DNA of 64,000 bases from JAWWOL01 sp963797535 (GTDB lineage Bacteria > Actinomycetota > Actinomycetes > JAWWOL01). The stretch covers positions 310,001-374,000 of the forward strand of contig CAWCPQ010000001.1 of assembly GCA_963797535.1 (NCBI GenBank), written 5' to 3'. A program made the position numbers and the translations under genes. The notes beneath the pieces were generated by a model, which saw only the letters and a list, made by a program, of their open reading frames with translations, did not search any database and had not been told where the DNA came from. The first letter of the stretch is position 1; every line of letters begins with the position of its first letter. Shown here piece after piece: positions 1-8,338 of this stretch.

Positions 1-30
1 AGATACACCCCGGATGAACCCCTCGGGAGC

Positions 31-627
31 TCACCCGGCGTCGGGGTTGGTCTCCTCAGCATGCTCGATTTCCGCAGCCACCGTGCCCAAGTTCGGATCT
101 TTGGCCCTGGCGATCTGGACGGCGCCGATGAACACCCGTACCCCGAAACCGAGGATGAGCAGGTCCAGGATCATCTGCACGGTCACCAGGCCGCGGGCAA
201 ACTGGCTCACCGGCGCGATGTCGCCGAAGCCGACCGTTGCGAACACCGTCACCGTGAAGTAGATCGCGTCCGTCCTCGTCATCGACGAGACGTTGAAGCT
301 GTCCGCTGTGCTGTGCTCGAGCAGGTAGTAGGTAGCCGCGAACAGGACCAGGAACAGCGGCGCAGTCGTGGCGAGGGCTTGGACGGCGCGGATGCCGGGG
401 TACGGGGCGCGCAGGATGGCCCGGACCTGGTAGGTGCCAACGGTGCCGAGGACGGCCAGGCCGGCAGCGAGCGCGATGCCCACCTCGTTGCCGACGACGT
501 TGTCCAGCGGCAGGACGTAGTAAAGGGTCACGACCAGGGCCGAGGCCACGAATGCCCGGAGGAGGCTGACGACGAGCAGCCGCCGCTTCTGTTTGGCACT
601 TAGCAGATGCACCGGCGGTTTGCTCAT
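31..627 (-). CDS. Potassium channel family protein
   Basis: The 198-residue protein has hydrophobic segments at about 18-40, 46-65, 86-104 and 147-170. Between the last two is a pore loop with the filter T-V-G-F-G-D at 131-136, matching the K+ channel signature with Phe in place of the usual Tyr. By family it should conduct K+ across the cytoplasmic membrane. The short C-terminal tail (about 172-198) carries no recognisable RCK/TrkA nucleotide-binding domain, so gating is unknown. The ATG start at 627 gives a complete protein. The gene lies just beyond the left end of the IS element and is transcribed away from it. Confidence 0.88.
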   Translation of the reverse strand: MSKPPVHLLSAKQKRRLLVVSLLRAFVASALVVTLYYVLPLDNVVGNEVGIALAAGLAVLGTVGTYQVRAILRAPYPGIRAVQALATTAPLFLVLFAATYYLLEHSTADSFNVSSMTRTDAIYFTVTVFATVGFGDIAPVSQFARGLVTVQMILDLLILGFGVRVFIGAVQIARAKDPNLGTVAAEIEHAEETNPDAG

Positions 628-667
628 CCCGGCACGGTATCGGATCCCGTGCGGTATCGGACCCGGG

Positions 668-682
668 CGGGCGCTGTGGGGC
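668..682. repeat. 15-bp target-site duplication, left copy
   Basis: CGGGCGCTGTGGGGC here is repeated exactly at 2038-2052, directly flanking the IS element at 683-2037. A 15-bp direct repeat immediately outside TGT-starting inverted ends is the expected target duplication of an IS481-family element. Confidence 0.85.
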
Positions 683-747
683 TGTCCGGCTTCGGTTGAT
701 GCTTGACGGATCGTGTTCGGTTGATCCTTGACACCCCGGGTGTGATG

Positions 748-1932
748 TTAGGCCCGCGGAGTGAACTCCGAGGCGCGTTTCTTGCGGACCTCGCCGGTGC
801 TGGTGCGGGCGACGGTCTTGAGCAGCTCGTTGCCGACCCAGAACTGCAGCAGGGCGTCGGTGACCAGCACGTCGCAGCGATCACCGGCGTGGTGTTTACC
901 GACGCTGACTTGCTGCCAGCTGACGCAGACCACCCCGTTCGCGCCGACCTTGCGGGCCACCCAGTCCTCCCCGGCCCTGGCCGAGGTCCTGGCCACCCGC
1001 CGCGGCGGTGCGCCCTGCCCGTCGCCGGGATGGAACCGGCTGTCCGGGGTCGCATCAGCCAACGACTGATGCGGGCGCTGCGTGTTGTAGTAGCCGACCC
1101 ATTCGTCCAGCGCCGCCTGGGCGGTGGTGATCGAGGTGAACACCTGGTTGGTGTCCAGCTCCAGGCGCAGCGTGCGGTGGAACCGTTCCACCTTCCCCGT
1201 CGTCGTCGGTGACCGCGGCTGGGTCAGCAGATGCTCCACCCCGTTGTCCCGGCAGATCCGGTCGAACAGCACGTCCACCGGCGGGTGATGGAACCGGCCG
1301 GTGAACACCTTCCCGTTGTCGGTCAGAATCTGCTCCGGCACCCCATGAGCCAGCAGCGCCGCGGTCAACCCGTCACACACCGGCTGGGTGCGTTCCCTGG
1401 CCATCAACCGGGCCGACACACAGAACCTCGAGTGGTCATCGACCCCGGTCAACGCCTTCGCCGTGGAACCGTCGGCGAGGTGGAACCCGCCGACCACGTC
1501 CATCTGCCACAGCTCCATCGGCCGGCCCCGCTCCCAACGCCGCCAGCCCTCACCGCGTGGATGACGCCGGGCCGGGGCGATCACCCCGGCCCTCACCAGA
1601 CACCGGTACACCGCCGAGGCCGACGGCAACGGCGACACCCCAGCCCTGGCCAGCTCCACCCGCAACCGCCGCGGACCCCAGTACGGGCGCAGCCGGCGCA
1701 TCTCCAACACCCGCGCCTGGACCGACGCCGGCATCTGCAACGGCGAGGACCTCGGCCGATGAGACCGGTCCGCCAACCCTTCCAGACCACCCGCCTCATA
1801 CCGGGCCAACCAGGTCTGCACCGTCTGCCGCGACACCGACCACTGCGCCGCCACCTCAGTAGCTGTCCGGCCATCCGCGATCACCGCAAGAACAGCCTGA
1901 TACCTCTGCTCAACCACGCTCAACTCCCTCAT
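748..1932 (-). CDS. IS481-family DDE transposase
   Basis: The 394-residue protein has an N-terminal helix-turn-helix (about 20-60) and an rve-type integrase core. The catalytic triad is visible as D145 (in QMDVVG), D205 (in LTDNG) and E249 (in GKVERFH), numbering from the ATG at 1932. A TTG at 1947 in the same frame could add five residues. It catalyses cut-and-paste or copy transposition of the surrounding element. No frameshift or internal stop is present, so it may be active. The start lies beside a perfect 7-bp inverted repeat (1924-1930 and 1935-1941), and a TTGACA hexamer sits in the adjacent terminal repeat, so expression may be tied to transposase binding. Confidence 0.9.
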   Translation of the reverse strand: MRELSVVEQRYQAVLAVIADGRTATEVAAQWSVSRQTVQTWLARYEAGGLEGLADRSHRPRSSPLQMPASVQARVLEMRRLRPYWGPRRLRVELARAGVSPLPSASAVYRCLVRAGVIAPARRHPRGEGWRRWERGRPMELWQMDVVGGFHLADGSTAKALTGVDDHSRFCVSARLMARERTQPVCDGLTAALLAHGVPEQILTDNGKVFTGRFHHPPVDVLFDRICRDNGVEHLLTQPRSPTTTGKVERFHRTLRLELDTNQVFTSITTAQAALDEWVGYYNTQRPHQSLADATPDSRFHPGDGQGAPPRRVARTSARAGEDWVARKVGANGVVCVSWQQVSVGKHHAGDRCDVLVTDALLQFWVGNELLKTVARTSTGEVRKKRASEFTPRA

Positions 1933-1942
1933 ACGAGGGAGT

Positions 1943-2029
1943 GTCAAGGATCAACCGAAACCACTGTCAAGCATCAGCCGAACCCATGTAAAGCATCACC
2001 CGACACCGAACTGTCAAGCATCACCCGAA
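1943..2029. repeat. Iterated right-end transposase-type sites
   Basis: Four 17-bp copies lie at 1943-1959, 1966-1982, 1988-2004 and 2013-2029, spaced 22-25 bp start to start. The innermost copy is an exact reverse complement of the innermost left-end copy (716-732). They are probably transposase-binding sites. Confidence 0.7.
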
Positions 2030-2037
2030 CTACTACA

Positions 2038-2052
2038 CGGGCGCTGTGGGGC
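2038..2052. repeat. 15-bp target-site duplication, right copy
   Basis: This is identical to 668-682. Its last six bases (2047-2052) are the discriminator and acceptor-stem end of the tRNA-Met gene, so the insertion regenerated the tRNA 3' end rather than disrupting it. Confidence 0.85.
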
Positions 2053-2120
2053 GGGTGGGGCTCGAACCCACGACCGAGGGATTATGAGTCCCGTGCTCTG
2101 ACCGGCTGAGCTACCGCCCC
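2047..2120 (-). tRNA. tRNA-Met (CAT anticodon)
   Basis: Read on the minus strand, the acceptor GGGGCGG (2120-2114) pairs with CCGCCCC (2054-2048), followed by discriminator A. The D arm has GCTC/GAGC, the anticodon loop is CTCATAA with CAT at the centre, and the T arm is GTGGG-TTCGAGC-CCCAC. CCA is not encoded. The CATAA loop fits elongator Met. A lysidine-modified Ile-CAT tRNA cannot be fully excluded by sequence, but the loop context favours Met. Confidence 0.9.
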
Positions 2121-2262
2121 TGGTTTCCTCTGCTACGAGTCTGCAGCCTAGCGGCCCACCCCTCGGGAGCCGGGGTCGTCGTGGGGCCGCGTTCCTGGGA
2201 GGCTGTTTGGCCTGTCCCCGCGCGTGCGTGCGGGCTCGCCGATCGTGAGCGGAAGGGTGTGC

Positions 2263-4464
2263 ATGGTCCAGGCAGACCCGCAGATCTCCGAGCGTGAGCG
2301 CGAGATTGCTACCGAGCAGGCGCACGTCGACGTCGTGACCGCCAGGGTCGAGGAGCTGCGCCGCGAGGCGACCGTCGTACGGGACGAGCAGCTCATCACG
2401 ATCGACAAGGACCACGCGGGATCGGTCTACGAGCGCGACGTGATGGTCAACAGCATCGGCGAGCGCCTGCGGGTGCTCGAGCTGCAGTCCGACGGCCTGG
2501 TGTTCGGCCGCCTGGACACCTCCGAGGGTGAGCGGCTCCGGGTCGGGCGCATCGGTGTGCGGACCGCCACCAGCGACGTCCTCGTCGTCGACTGGCGCGC
2601 ACCTGCGGCAGCCGCCTTCTACTCCGCGACCGAGCGCCGGCCGGAGGGGATTGCCCGTCGGCGGGTCATCACCTCGCGCGGGGACCGGGTGCTCGACGTC
2701 GACGACGAGGTGCTCGACGCCGACGCCGCTGAGCGGCTCGGTCTGCCGACGGTCGGCGGTGGTGCTTTGATGGCCGCGCTGCGCCGGTCCCGTGACGACC
2801 ACATGCACGACATCGTGGCGACGATCCAGGGCGAGCAGGACGAGGCGATCCGGGCTCCGGCGACCGGAGTCGTGCTGATCGACGGCGGTCCCGGTACGGG
2901 AAAGACCGTCGTAGCGCTGCACCGGGCGGCCTACCTCCTGCACGCCAACCGCGAGCGCTACCGGTCCTCCGGCGTGCTGGTGGTGGGCCCGACCGCCGTG
3001 TTCAGCCGCTACATCGAGCGGGTGCTGCCCTCACTCGGCGAGACGACGGCTGCGCTGCTGTCGGTCGGTGAGCTGGCGGAGGGCATCAGCGGCGCCCGCT
3101 ACGACGACGTGGCTGCCGAGATCAAGGGGTCGGACCGCATGGTGCCGATCCTGCGTGATGCCATCGTGGCGGCCCTGCCGCCTGCCCCGGTGCGGTTCTA
3201 CTGCCCGGCGCTCACCACGACGATCATGGTCGACCGCCGAGCCCTTGACCGGGTCAAGCACGAGGTCGTCTCCAACGCGGCCAGGTCGGGTGGCAGCTAC
3301 GACAAGATGATCCGCGCCGTCGCCCGCATGGTGCTCCGTGAGTACCGCAGACACCAGCCCGATCCGGAGGAGCTCGGCCAGCTGTCGATGCTCGAGCAGG
3401 AGGAAGCCGAGTTCGAGTCACCGCTGCCGCCCGCGCGGGTCGTCGACGTCGACGACATGCTGCACGACGACGGGTTCCTCGACTTCGTCGATGCGATGTG
3501 GCCCCAGCAAAAGCCGGTCGACATCCTTGATCGGCTGCGCGACAAGCGCGTGCTCGATGCCGCCACCCGGCACAGCCTCGACGACCGGGAACGCCAGCTG
3601 CTGCTGAAGTCCTGGTCCCGGCCGGGCTGGTCCACCCACGATGTCGCGCTGGCCGACGAGCTGCGTTTCCTGGTCGGCGACCTCGCCGCGCCGCGCATCC
3701 GCGAGGACGACGAGCTCGCCGATGCGGGGTACGAGGAGCTGACCACGTTCGCCGATCGCAACCGCCGCCACGTGGCAGCTCGCGAGGACGACTACTCCGG
3801 CTACGCGCACGTCATCGTCGACGAGGCGCAGGACATCACACCGATGCAGTGGCGGGCGCTGGGCCGCCGTGGCCGTCGTGCCACCTGGACCATCGTGGGC
3901 GACCCCGCGCAGCGCAGCTGGGACGATCGCGACGAGGCCGAGGAAGCCCGCCGTGCTGCGACCGGTGGCAAGGCCGAGAAGCGTTTCCTTTTCAACACCA
4001 ACTACCGGACGCCGGCCGAGGTCGTGGCCCTCGCCGACGACGTGCTCCGCACGATCGAGCCCCACCACCAGGGCGCCAACGCTGTGCGGTCCACCGGCAT
4101 CCAGCCTCGGATCGTCGACGCTGCAGGCGATCTCGACGCGGCGGTCGTCAGTGCGGTCACCGAGCTGCTGTCCCTCGTCGAGGGCACGGTCGGGGTTGTC
4201 GGACCGGTCAGCGACACCCCAGGCCTCGTCGACCTCGCCACTCCCGTCAACCCGGCGCGGGTGCGCTGCGTGAGCAGCCTCGAGGCCAAGGGCCTCGAGT
4301 TCGACGCCGTCGTCGTCGTCTCACCCGGAGCGCTGGCGGCCGAGGCCGCCACCGGCGTACGACGGCTCTACGTCGCCTTGACCAGGGCGACTCAGCGCCT
4401 CGTGGTGGTGGCGCCGGACGCCGCTGACCTCGAGGCGGCCGGGCTCAAGGTGCCGCGCCCGTAA
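2263..4464 (+). CDS. helR: HelD/HelR-type RNA polymerase recycling ATPase
   Basis: This is a 733-residue superfamily 1 helicase-like ATPase. An N-terminal coiled coil (about 5-50) precedes Walker A GGPGTGKT at about 208-215, Walker B VDEAQD, an NTNYRT motif and C-terminal SSLEAKGLEFD and YVALTRA motifs typical of UvrD-like proteins. The architecture and length match actinobacterial HelD/HelR. That family binds RNA polymerase, pries it open, and recycles stalled or rifamycin-bound enzyme. I chose ATG 2263 over GTG 2224 because GGAAGG at 2251-2256 is well spaced for it. It is monocistronic, followed by a hairpin. Assignment as HelR rather than another HelD class is inference. Confidence 0.85.
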   Translation: MVQADPQISEREREIATEQAHVDVVTARVEELRREATVVRDEQLITIDKDHAGSVYERDVMVNSIGERLRVLELQSDGLVFGRLDTSEGERLRVGRIGVRTATSDVLVVDWRAPAAAAFYSATERRPEGIARRRVITSRGDRVLDVDDEVLDADAAERLGLPTVGGGALMAALRRSRDDHMHDIVATIQGEQDEAIRAPATGVVLIDGGPGTGKTVVALHRAAYLLHANRERYRSSGVLVVGPTAVFSRYIERVLPSLGETTAALLSVGELAEGISGARYDDVAAEIKGSDRMVPILRDAIVAALPPAPVRFYCPALTTTIMVDRRALDRVKHEVVSNAARSGGSYDKMIRAVARMVLREYRRHQPDPEELGQLSMLEQEEAEFESPLPPARVVDVDDMLHDDGFLDFVDAMWPQQKPVDILDRLRDKRVLDAATRHSLDDRERQLLLKSWSRPGWSTHDVALADELRFLVGDLAAPRIREDDELADAGYEELTTFADRNRRHVAAREDDYSGYAHVIVDEAQDITPMQWRALGRRGRRATWTIVGDPAQRSWDDRDEAEEARRAATGGKAEKRFLFNTNYRTPAEVVALADDVLRTIEPHHQGANAVRSTGIQPRIVDAAGDLDAAVVSAVTELLSLVEGTVGVVGPVSDTPGLVDLATPVNPARVRCVSSLEAKGLEFDAVVVVSPGALAAEAATGVRRLYVALTRATQRLVVVAPDAADLEAAGLKVPRP

Positions 4465-4480
4465 CCGTGGACGCGGGGGA

Positions 4481-4499
4481 ACCGTCGGTGCGCGACGGT
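4481..4499. terminator. Hairpin between convergent helR and cbiX-like genes
   Basis: ACCGTCG (4481-4487) and CGACGGT (4493-4499) form a perfect 7-bp stem with a 5-nt loop, between convergent genes. No U-tract follows, as is common in actinobacterial terminators. Confidence 0.5.
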
Positions 4500-4509
4500 C
4501 CGGCCACAA

Positions 4510-5247
4510 TCACACGGGCCGGCCGGTGGTGCTGGCCGGACTCACAGCCGCGGCGGCCACGGCTTCGTCGTAGCGTTCGAGCACGAGGCGGGCCAGGGCC
4601 GGGTGGGCGCCCAGCGGCGCAGCGACCAGGTCGGCGCCGCAGCCGGCCACCTTGTCGCCGAACTGGCCGGGGCTGAGCAGGTAGCTGGCCACGATCACGG
4701 GGCCGTCGCCGCCGGTGGCCCGGATCTCGGCGACCACCGCGGCGATGTCCGGCTCGGCAGCCGCGTAGCCCACGGTCACCTCGCGGTCGAACCGTTCCCG
4801 TACCAGTGCCGCGAGGTCCTCGACGTCGCGCCGTGCTGCGGGAAATGACGAGCCAGCGGCCGCGAGCGCGAGCCGGCCGGACCCGCCCGACCAGCCGGCC
4901 TCGGCCAGGCGTCCGGCAAGTGCGTCGACGAGCAGCGGGTGCGGTCCGAGCCGGCGAGCGATCATGACCGGCACGGGGGCGTCGGACACGGCCTGCGGGA
5001 TGTCGTGACGCACGTGGTAGCCGGTCGACAGCAGCAGAGGTACGGCCACCAGTGGCCGTTCGGCGCGCTGGGCAAGATCACGCACTCGTGGTGAGGCATG
5101 GTCGAGCCAGCTCAGCTGGACGTGCAGCGACGGGCGCATCGACGACACCAGGGCGACCAGGTCGGCCACGACCGCTCGACCGCGCACGTCCTGCGTTCCG
5201 TGCGCCACGGCCATCAGCGTGGGCGGCTCGGGGGTCGTCGGGCTCAC
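4510..5247 (-). CDS. CbiX/SirB-type sirohydrochlorin chelatase
   Basis: The 245-residue protein has the chelatase fold in duplicate. An N-terminal AHGTQDVRGR motif provides the metal-binding His, and LLSTGYHVRHD is the second His-rich segment. By family it inserts Fe or Co into sirohydrochlorin for siroheme or cobalamin. The length fits the two-domain CbiX form. No other tetrapyrrole gene lies in the window, so the metal cannot be inferred from context. It converges with helR and diverges from the L,D-transpeptidase. Confidence 0.82.
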   Translation of the reverse strand: MSPTTPEPPTLMAVAHGTQDVRGRAVVADLVALVSSMRPSLHVQLSWLDHASPRVRDLAQRAERPLVAVPLLLSTGYHVRHDIPQAVSDAPVPVMIARRLGPHPLLVDALAGRLAEAGWSGGSGRLALAAAGSSFPAARRDVEDLAALVRERFDREVTVGYAAAEPDIAAVVAEIRATGGDGPVIVASYLLSPGQFGDKVAGCGADLVAAPLGAHPALARLVLERYDEAVAAAAVSPASTTGRPV

Positions 5248-5445
5248 GTGTTGAGGTTACCGGCCAGTCGGGTGAACCCACCGGCCTGCTCGCGCGTCTC
5301 CAGATGTGGCGGCGGACGCCGACAAGGCTGGGGACCGTGTCCGAATTGTGTCCAACGGATCCCCAACCTCGGTGTCCGATACTGGCTCTCCGAGGCAAGA
5401 TTGCGACAGACCTTCATTCAGGAGGTTGGCTGGGAAGGTGCGAGC

Positions 5446-6723
5446 GTGGCGGGACGGGCGACGGGGGCGCGATCCTCCCGCGCAGGGCTGATTGCCGCCG
5501 TTGTCGCTGTCGTGGCCGCCGTCGCTCTCGTGCTCGCAGTGACCGCGTTCACGGCTTCGCGTTCCAAGGACGCCAAGAGTGTCCTCGGCCAGCCCAAGAC
5601 CGGTGGCACGGGCGCCCCGGCAACAACCCCGGCGCCCATTCCCAAGATCAAGGTGGGTTTCGTCGGCCTGACCAACCACGTCCAGTCCTGGAAGTTGCCG
5701 GTACGGGTCAAGGTCAGCCACGGCGAGCTGCTCACTGTCACCGCCGTCGACAGCAAGGGTCTCAAGCTGCCCGGCACGATCACCGGCAGCACCTGGGCCA
5801 GCACCGGCGTCGTGATCCCCTCGCGCACCTATCAGCTGCAGGTCTACGCCAAGGGCGCGGACGGAGTGTCCGCCTATCACACGCTCAAGGTGACCACGGC
5901 GCCGCCGGACCGGACGATCCGCACCTACGTCGCGCCGCTGACCGGTCGTACGGTCGGCGTCGGTTTCGCGATCACGGTGCAGTTCACCCACCCGGTGACC
6001 AACCGGGCCGCGGCCGAGAAGGGCCTGATCGTCACCACCTCCACCCCGGTCGTCGGGGCGTGGCACTGGTTCGACTCGACGCACGTCCACTATCGGCCGA
6101 AGTACTACTGGCCGGCGGGGACCAAGGTCTCGCTGCGCGAGGACCTCGAGGCCGTGCAGCTCTCGCCAGGGGACTGGGGGTCCAACCACGACGACGTCAA
6201 CTTCACCATCGGAGACGCTCACGTCAGCACGGTCGACGTAGCCAGCCAGCACATGACCGTCACCGTCAACGGTCGGACCCTCGCGGACTACCCGGTCAGC
6301 ACGGGCCGGGACCCCTGGCCGACCAGGGGCGGCGTCCACGTGGTGCTGGAGAAGTTCGACAGCAAGGTCATGGACTCGGCCACGGTCGGGATCCCGGAAT
6401 TCCTGCCCGGACCCAACGGCACCAAGACGAAGAACCCGCTCTACTACAAGGAGACCGAGCTGTGGGCGACCCGGATCTCCAACGGCGGGGCCTTCGTGCA
6501 CTACCAGCCGGGGACGCTCAAGCTGCAGGGGCTACGCCCGGCCAGCCACGGGTGCGTCAACACCAACCTCACGTCGGCCAAGCAGTTCTACACGCTCAGC
6601 ATCCCCGGTGACGTGGTCAACGTCATCAACGCCAAGGTGCCGCCCAACCGGGACGACCCTGGCATGATCGACTGGAACTACACCTGGACCACGTGGCTGG
6701 CGGGCAGCGCCACCCAGTCCTGA
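5446..6723 (+). CDS. L,D-transpeptidase with Ig-like domains
   Basis: The 425-residue protein has an N-terminal membrane anchor (about 14-35) and a Thr/Pro-rich linker. Two Ig-like domains (roughly 65-260) precede a YkuD catalytic domain. The active-site signature SHGCVN places the catalytic Cys at about 370. By family it forms 3-3 crosslinks in peptidoglycan outside the membrane and is beta-lactam tolerant except to carbapenems. The layout matches mycobacterial LdtMt2-type enzymes. GTG 5446 is chosen because GGGAAGG (5432-5438) precedes it and the anchor begins just after. Upstream in-frame sequence has no signal for an earlier start. Confidence 0.9.
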   Translation: MAGRATGARSSRAGLIAAVVAVVAAVALVLAVTAFTASRSKDAKSVLGQPKTGGTGAPATTPAPIPKIKVGFVGLTNHVQSWKLPVRVKVSHGELLTVTAVDSKGLKLPGTITGSTWASTGVVIPSRTYQLQVYAKGADGVSAYHTLKVTTAPPDRTIRTYVAPLTGRTVGVGFAITVQFTHPVTNRAAAEKGLIVTTSTPVVGAWHWFDSTHVHYRPKYYWPAGTKVSLREDLEAVQLSPGDWGSNHDDVNFTIGDAHVSTVDVASQHMTVTVNGRTLADYPVSTGRDPWPTRGGVHVVLEKFDSKVMDSATVGIPEFLPGPNGTKTKNPLYYKETELWATRISNGGAFVHYQPGTLKLQGLRPASHGCVNTNLTSAKQFYTLSIPGDVVNVINAKVPPNRDDPGMIDWNYTWTTWLAGSATQS

Positions 6724-6790
6724 CCTGGTTGATCCACCGTGCGACTTGCCGGCGAGCACGTCGCCGACGGGCTGCGCATACGATGCCCGC

Positions 6791-7570
6791 ATGATCGTGA
6801 CGACCGTTGTCAGCCTCAAGGGCGGTGTCGGCAAGACCAGCATGGTGCTGGGCCTGGCCGGAGCCGCTCAGGCCTCCGGGCGCAGGGCCCTGGTCATCGA
6901 CCTTGATCCGCAGGCCAACGCCAGCCTCGTCCTCGGGGCTGACCGGGCCGACTTCACCGTCAACGACGTGCTCGCCGACGGCCGCAGCGGCGTCCTGGTC
7001 GACGCCGTCCAGCCGAGCAGCTGGGGCGAGGGGGTCGACGTGGTGCCGGCCGAGCTGGCCCTGGAGCACCGCAACGGTGACGGCCCCGGCATCGAGACGG
7101 CGCTGGCCAGAACGATGGAGGGCCTGTCCGGCTACGACATCGTGCTGATCGACAGCCCTCCCACCCTCGGAGCACTGACGGTCACAGCCCTCGCCGCAGC
7201 GCAGCGCGCCCTGATCGTGGTCGAGCCGACGCTGTTCTCGCTGGTCGGGGCCGAGAAGATGCTGGACGCGATCAAGGTGGTGCGCCGCAACTACAACAAG
7301 CGCATCCGCGTCTCCGGCATCGTGGTCAACAAGACCAGGCACACCGTCGAGCACGCCTTCCGGCGCGAGGAGCTCGATGCGGCTTACCCGGAGCTGGTCT
7401 GGTCACCGGCGGTGCCTGACCGGGCGATCGCCGCGCAGGCGCAGGGGGCGTTCCTGCCGGTCCAGGCCTGGCGCACGCCGGCGGCCGTCGAGCTGTCGGA
7501 CATCTTCACCGTCTTCCTCGACCGGCTGCTCGAACGCTCGGTCCGGGCGACGTCCTCTGGCGGCGGATGA
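6791..7570 (+). CDS. ParA/Soj-family partitioning ATPase
   Basis: The 259-residue protein begins at the deviant Walker A motif KGGVGKTS (10-17) and has LVIDLDPQAN and the switch segment VLIDSPPTL, diagnostic of ParA/MinD ATPases. These proteins form ATP-dependent dimers that position DNA or protein complexes. No ParB partner lies next to it, and this is not in an origin-proximal parAB pair, so it may be an orphan positioning ATPase. The start is ATG 6791, immediately before the conserved beta strand. It is 125 bp upstream of the RsiG-like gene in the same direction. Confidence 0.87.
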   Translation: MIVTTVVSLKGGVGKTSMVLGLAGAAQASGRRALVIDLDPQANASLVLGADRADFTVNDVLADGRSGVLVDAVQPSSWGEGVDVVPAELALEHRNGDGPGIETALARTMEGLSGYDIVLIDSPPTLGALTVTALAAAQRALIVVEPTLFSLVGAEKMLDAIKVVRRNYNKRIRVSGIVVNKTRHTVEHAFRREELDAAYPELVWSPAVPDRAIAAQAQGAFLPVQAWRTPAAVELSDIFTVFLDRLLERSVRATSSGGG

Positions 7571-7695
7571 GGTCCACACGAGTGGCCCTGTGCCGCTACG
7601 CCGGTCGGCGCATCAGCGGCCATGTGCAGATGGCGATCCTTGGGATCAGCAGCGACCGATGGGGGAGTTGCAGCGAGGTACCGAAGGTTGTCCGG

Positions 7696-8259
7696 ATGAC
7701 GAAGTCTCCCGTACGCACCGCTCGACTTTCCGAGCTCAGCTTGGCTGCGCTGCGGCAGTACCGGCTGCAGCTGCGGGAGGAAGAGGACCGGGTCTCGTAC
7801 TGGCGGCGGCTGCTGCAGGCGCGACTGGACATGGTCGCTGCCGGCAAGGCGCAGAGCGGTCCCATGTCGGCCCAGCAGATTGCTGCAGCGCTCGGAGACG
7901 GCGTTGCCAGGCAGCACCGGATTGCCATGGTCGCGACCGAGGTGGGGGCTCCGCTGCCGGAGCTGCCCAAGCTGGCCGCGCTGTGGTCGCACCCGTTGGG
8001 CGAGCTGGGCGGCGGCGCGGCGGATGCCACCGTTGTGGGGGGGCTCGTCGAGGCCGAGGCTCAGCTGTCGACCTACCGGACCAGCCTGCACGGGCTGCTG
8101 GACGCGGCGACCGCTGAGCTGATCAGCCGCTACAAGGCCGACCCCTCGTCCTGCCTCGACGTGCTGCCGATCCCGCCGGCGTCCGTGCCGGTGGACTCCG
8201 AGGTGTCGACGTCTGTCGCCACGGCGACGTCGGTGTCGTCCCTGCCACGACGGCACTGA
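7696..8259 (+). CDS. rsiG: RsiG-like c-di-GMP-binding anti-sigma factor
   Basis: The 187-residue, mostly helical protein carries the RsiG signature E(X)3S(X)2R(X)3Q(X)3D. The first copy is perfect: E30, S34, R37, Q41, D45. A second copy with identical spacing, E121, S125, R128, H132, D136, has His instead of Gln. In Streptomyces, RsiG binds a c-di-GMP dimer through two such motifs and then sequesters the sporulation sigma factor WhiG. The function here is inferred from the motif pair. ATG 7696 is chosen because homologous helices start shortly after; the open frame runs further upstream. WhiG is not in the window, but a GGDEF-EAL protein is 7 kb away. Confidence 0.8.
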   Translation: MTKSPVRTARLSELSLAALRQYRLQLREEEDRVSYWRRLLQARLDMVAAGKAQSGPMSAQQIAAALGDGVARQHRIAMVATEVGAPLPELPKLAALWSHPLGELGGGAADATVVGGLVEAEAQLSTYRTSLHGLLDAATAELISRYKADPSSCLDVLPIPPASVPVDSEVSTSVATATSVSSLPRRH

Positions 8260-8338
8260 TCCGGGCCGAGTTGCGCACCTGACCCCGCTTCGGCCCGTAC
8301 GGTGGGCTGATCATTGTGCGGGCGTTTCGAGGGTGATG

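Larger units (their letters stand above)
683..2037 (-). mobile_element. Complete IS481-family insertion sequence (1355 bp)
   Basis: Both ends begin 5'-TGT. They align as imperfect inverted repeats over 27 bp (20 matches), with a shared TGATGCTTGAC core. A 15-bp direct repeat flanks the element at 668-682 and 2038-2052, so both ends are defined. It carries one transposase gene on the minus strand. Each end contains repeated 17-bp sites resembling TTCGGTTGATGCTTGAC: two on the left (691-707, 716-732) and four on the right (1943-1959, 1966-1982, 1988-2004, 2013-2029). The near-identical target duplication and intact gene suggest a fairly recent insertion. Confidence 0.88.

Noticed and set aside
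2224..2262. Extended N-terminus of helR from GTG 2224
   Set aside because: There is no ribosome site before it, while ATG 2263 has GGAAGG at the right spacing.
5052..6611. Long alternative frame over the L,D-transpeptidase
   Set aside because: The protein is low-complexity Arg/Gly-rich and the true frame carries the catalytic motif and normal codon use.
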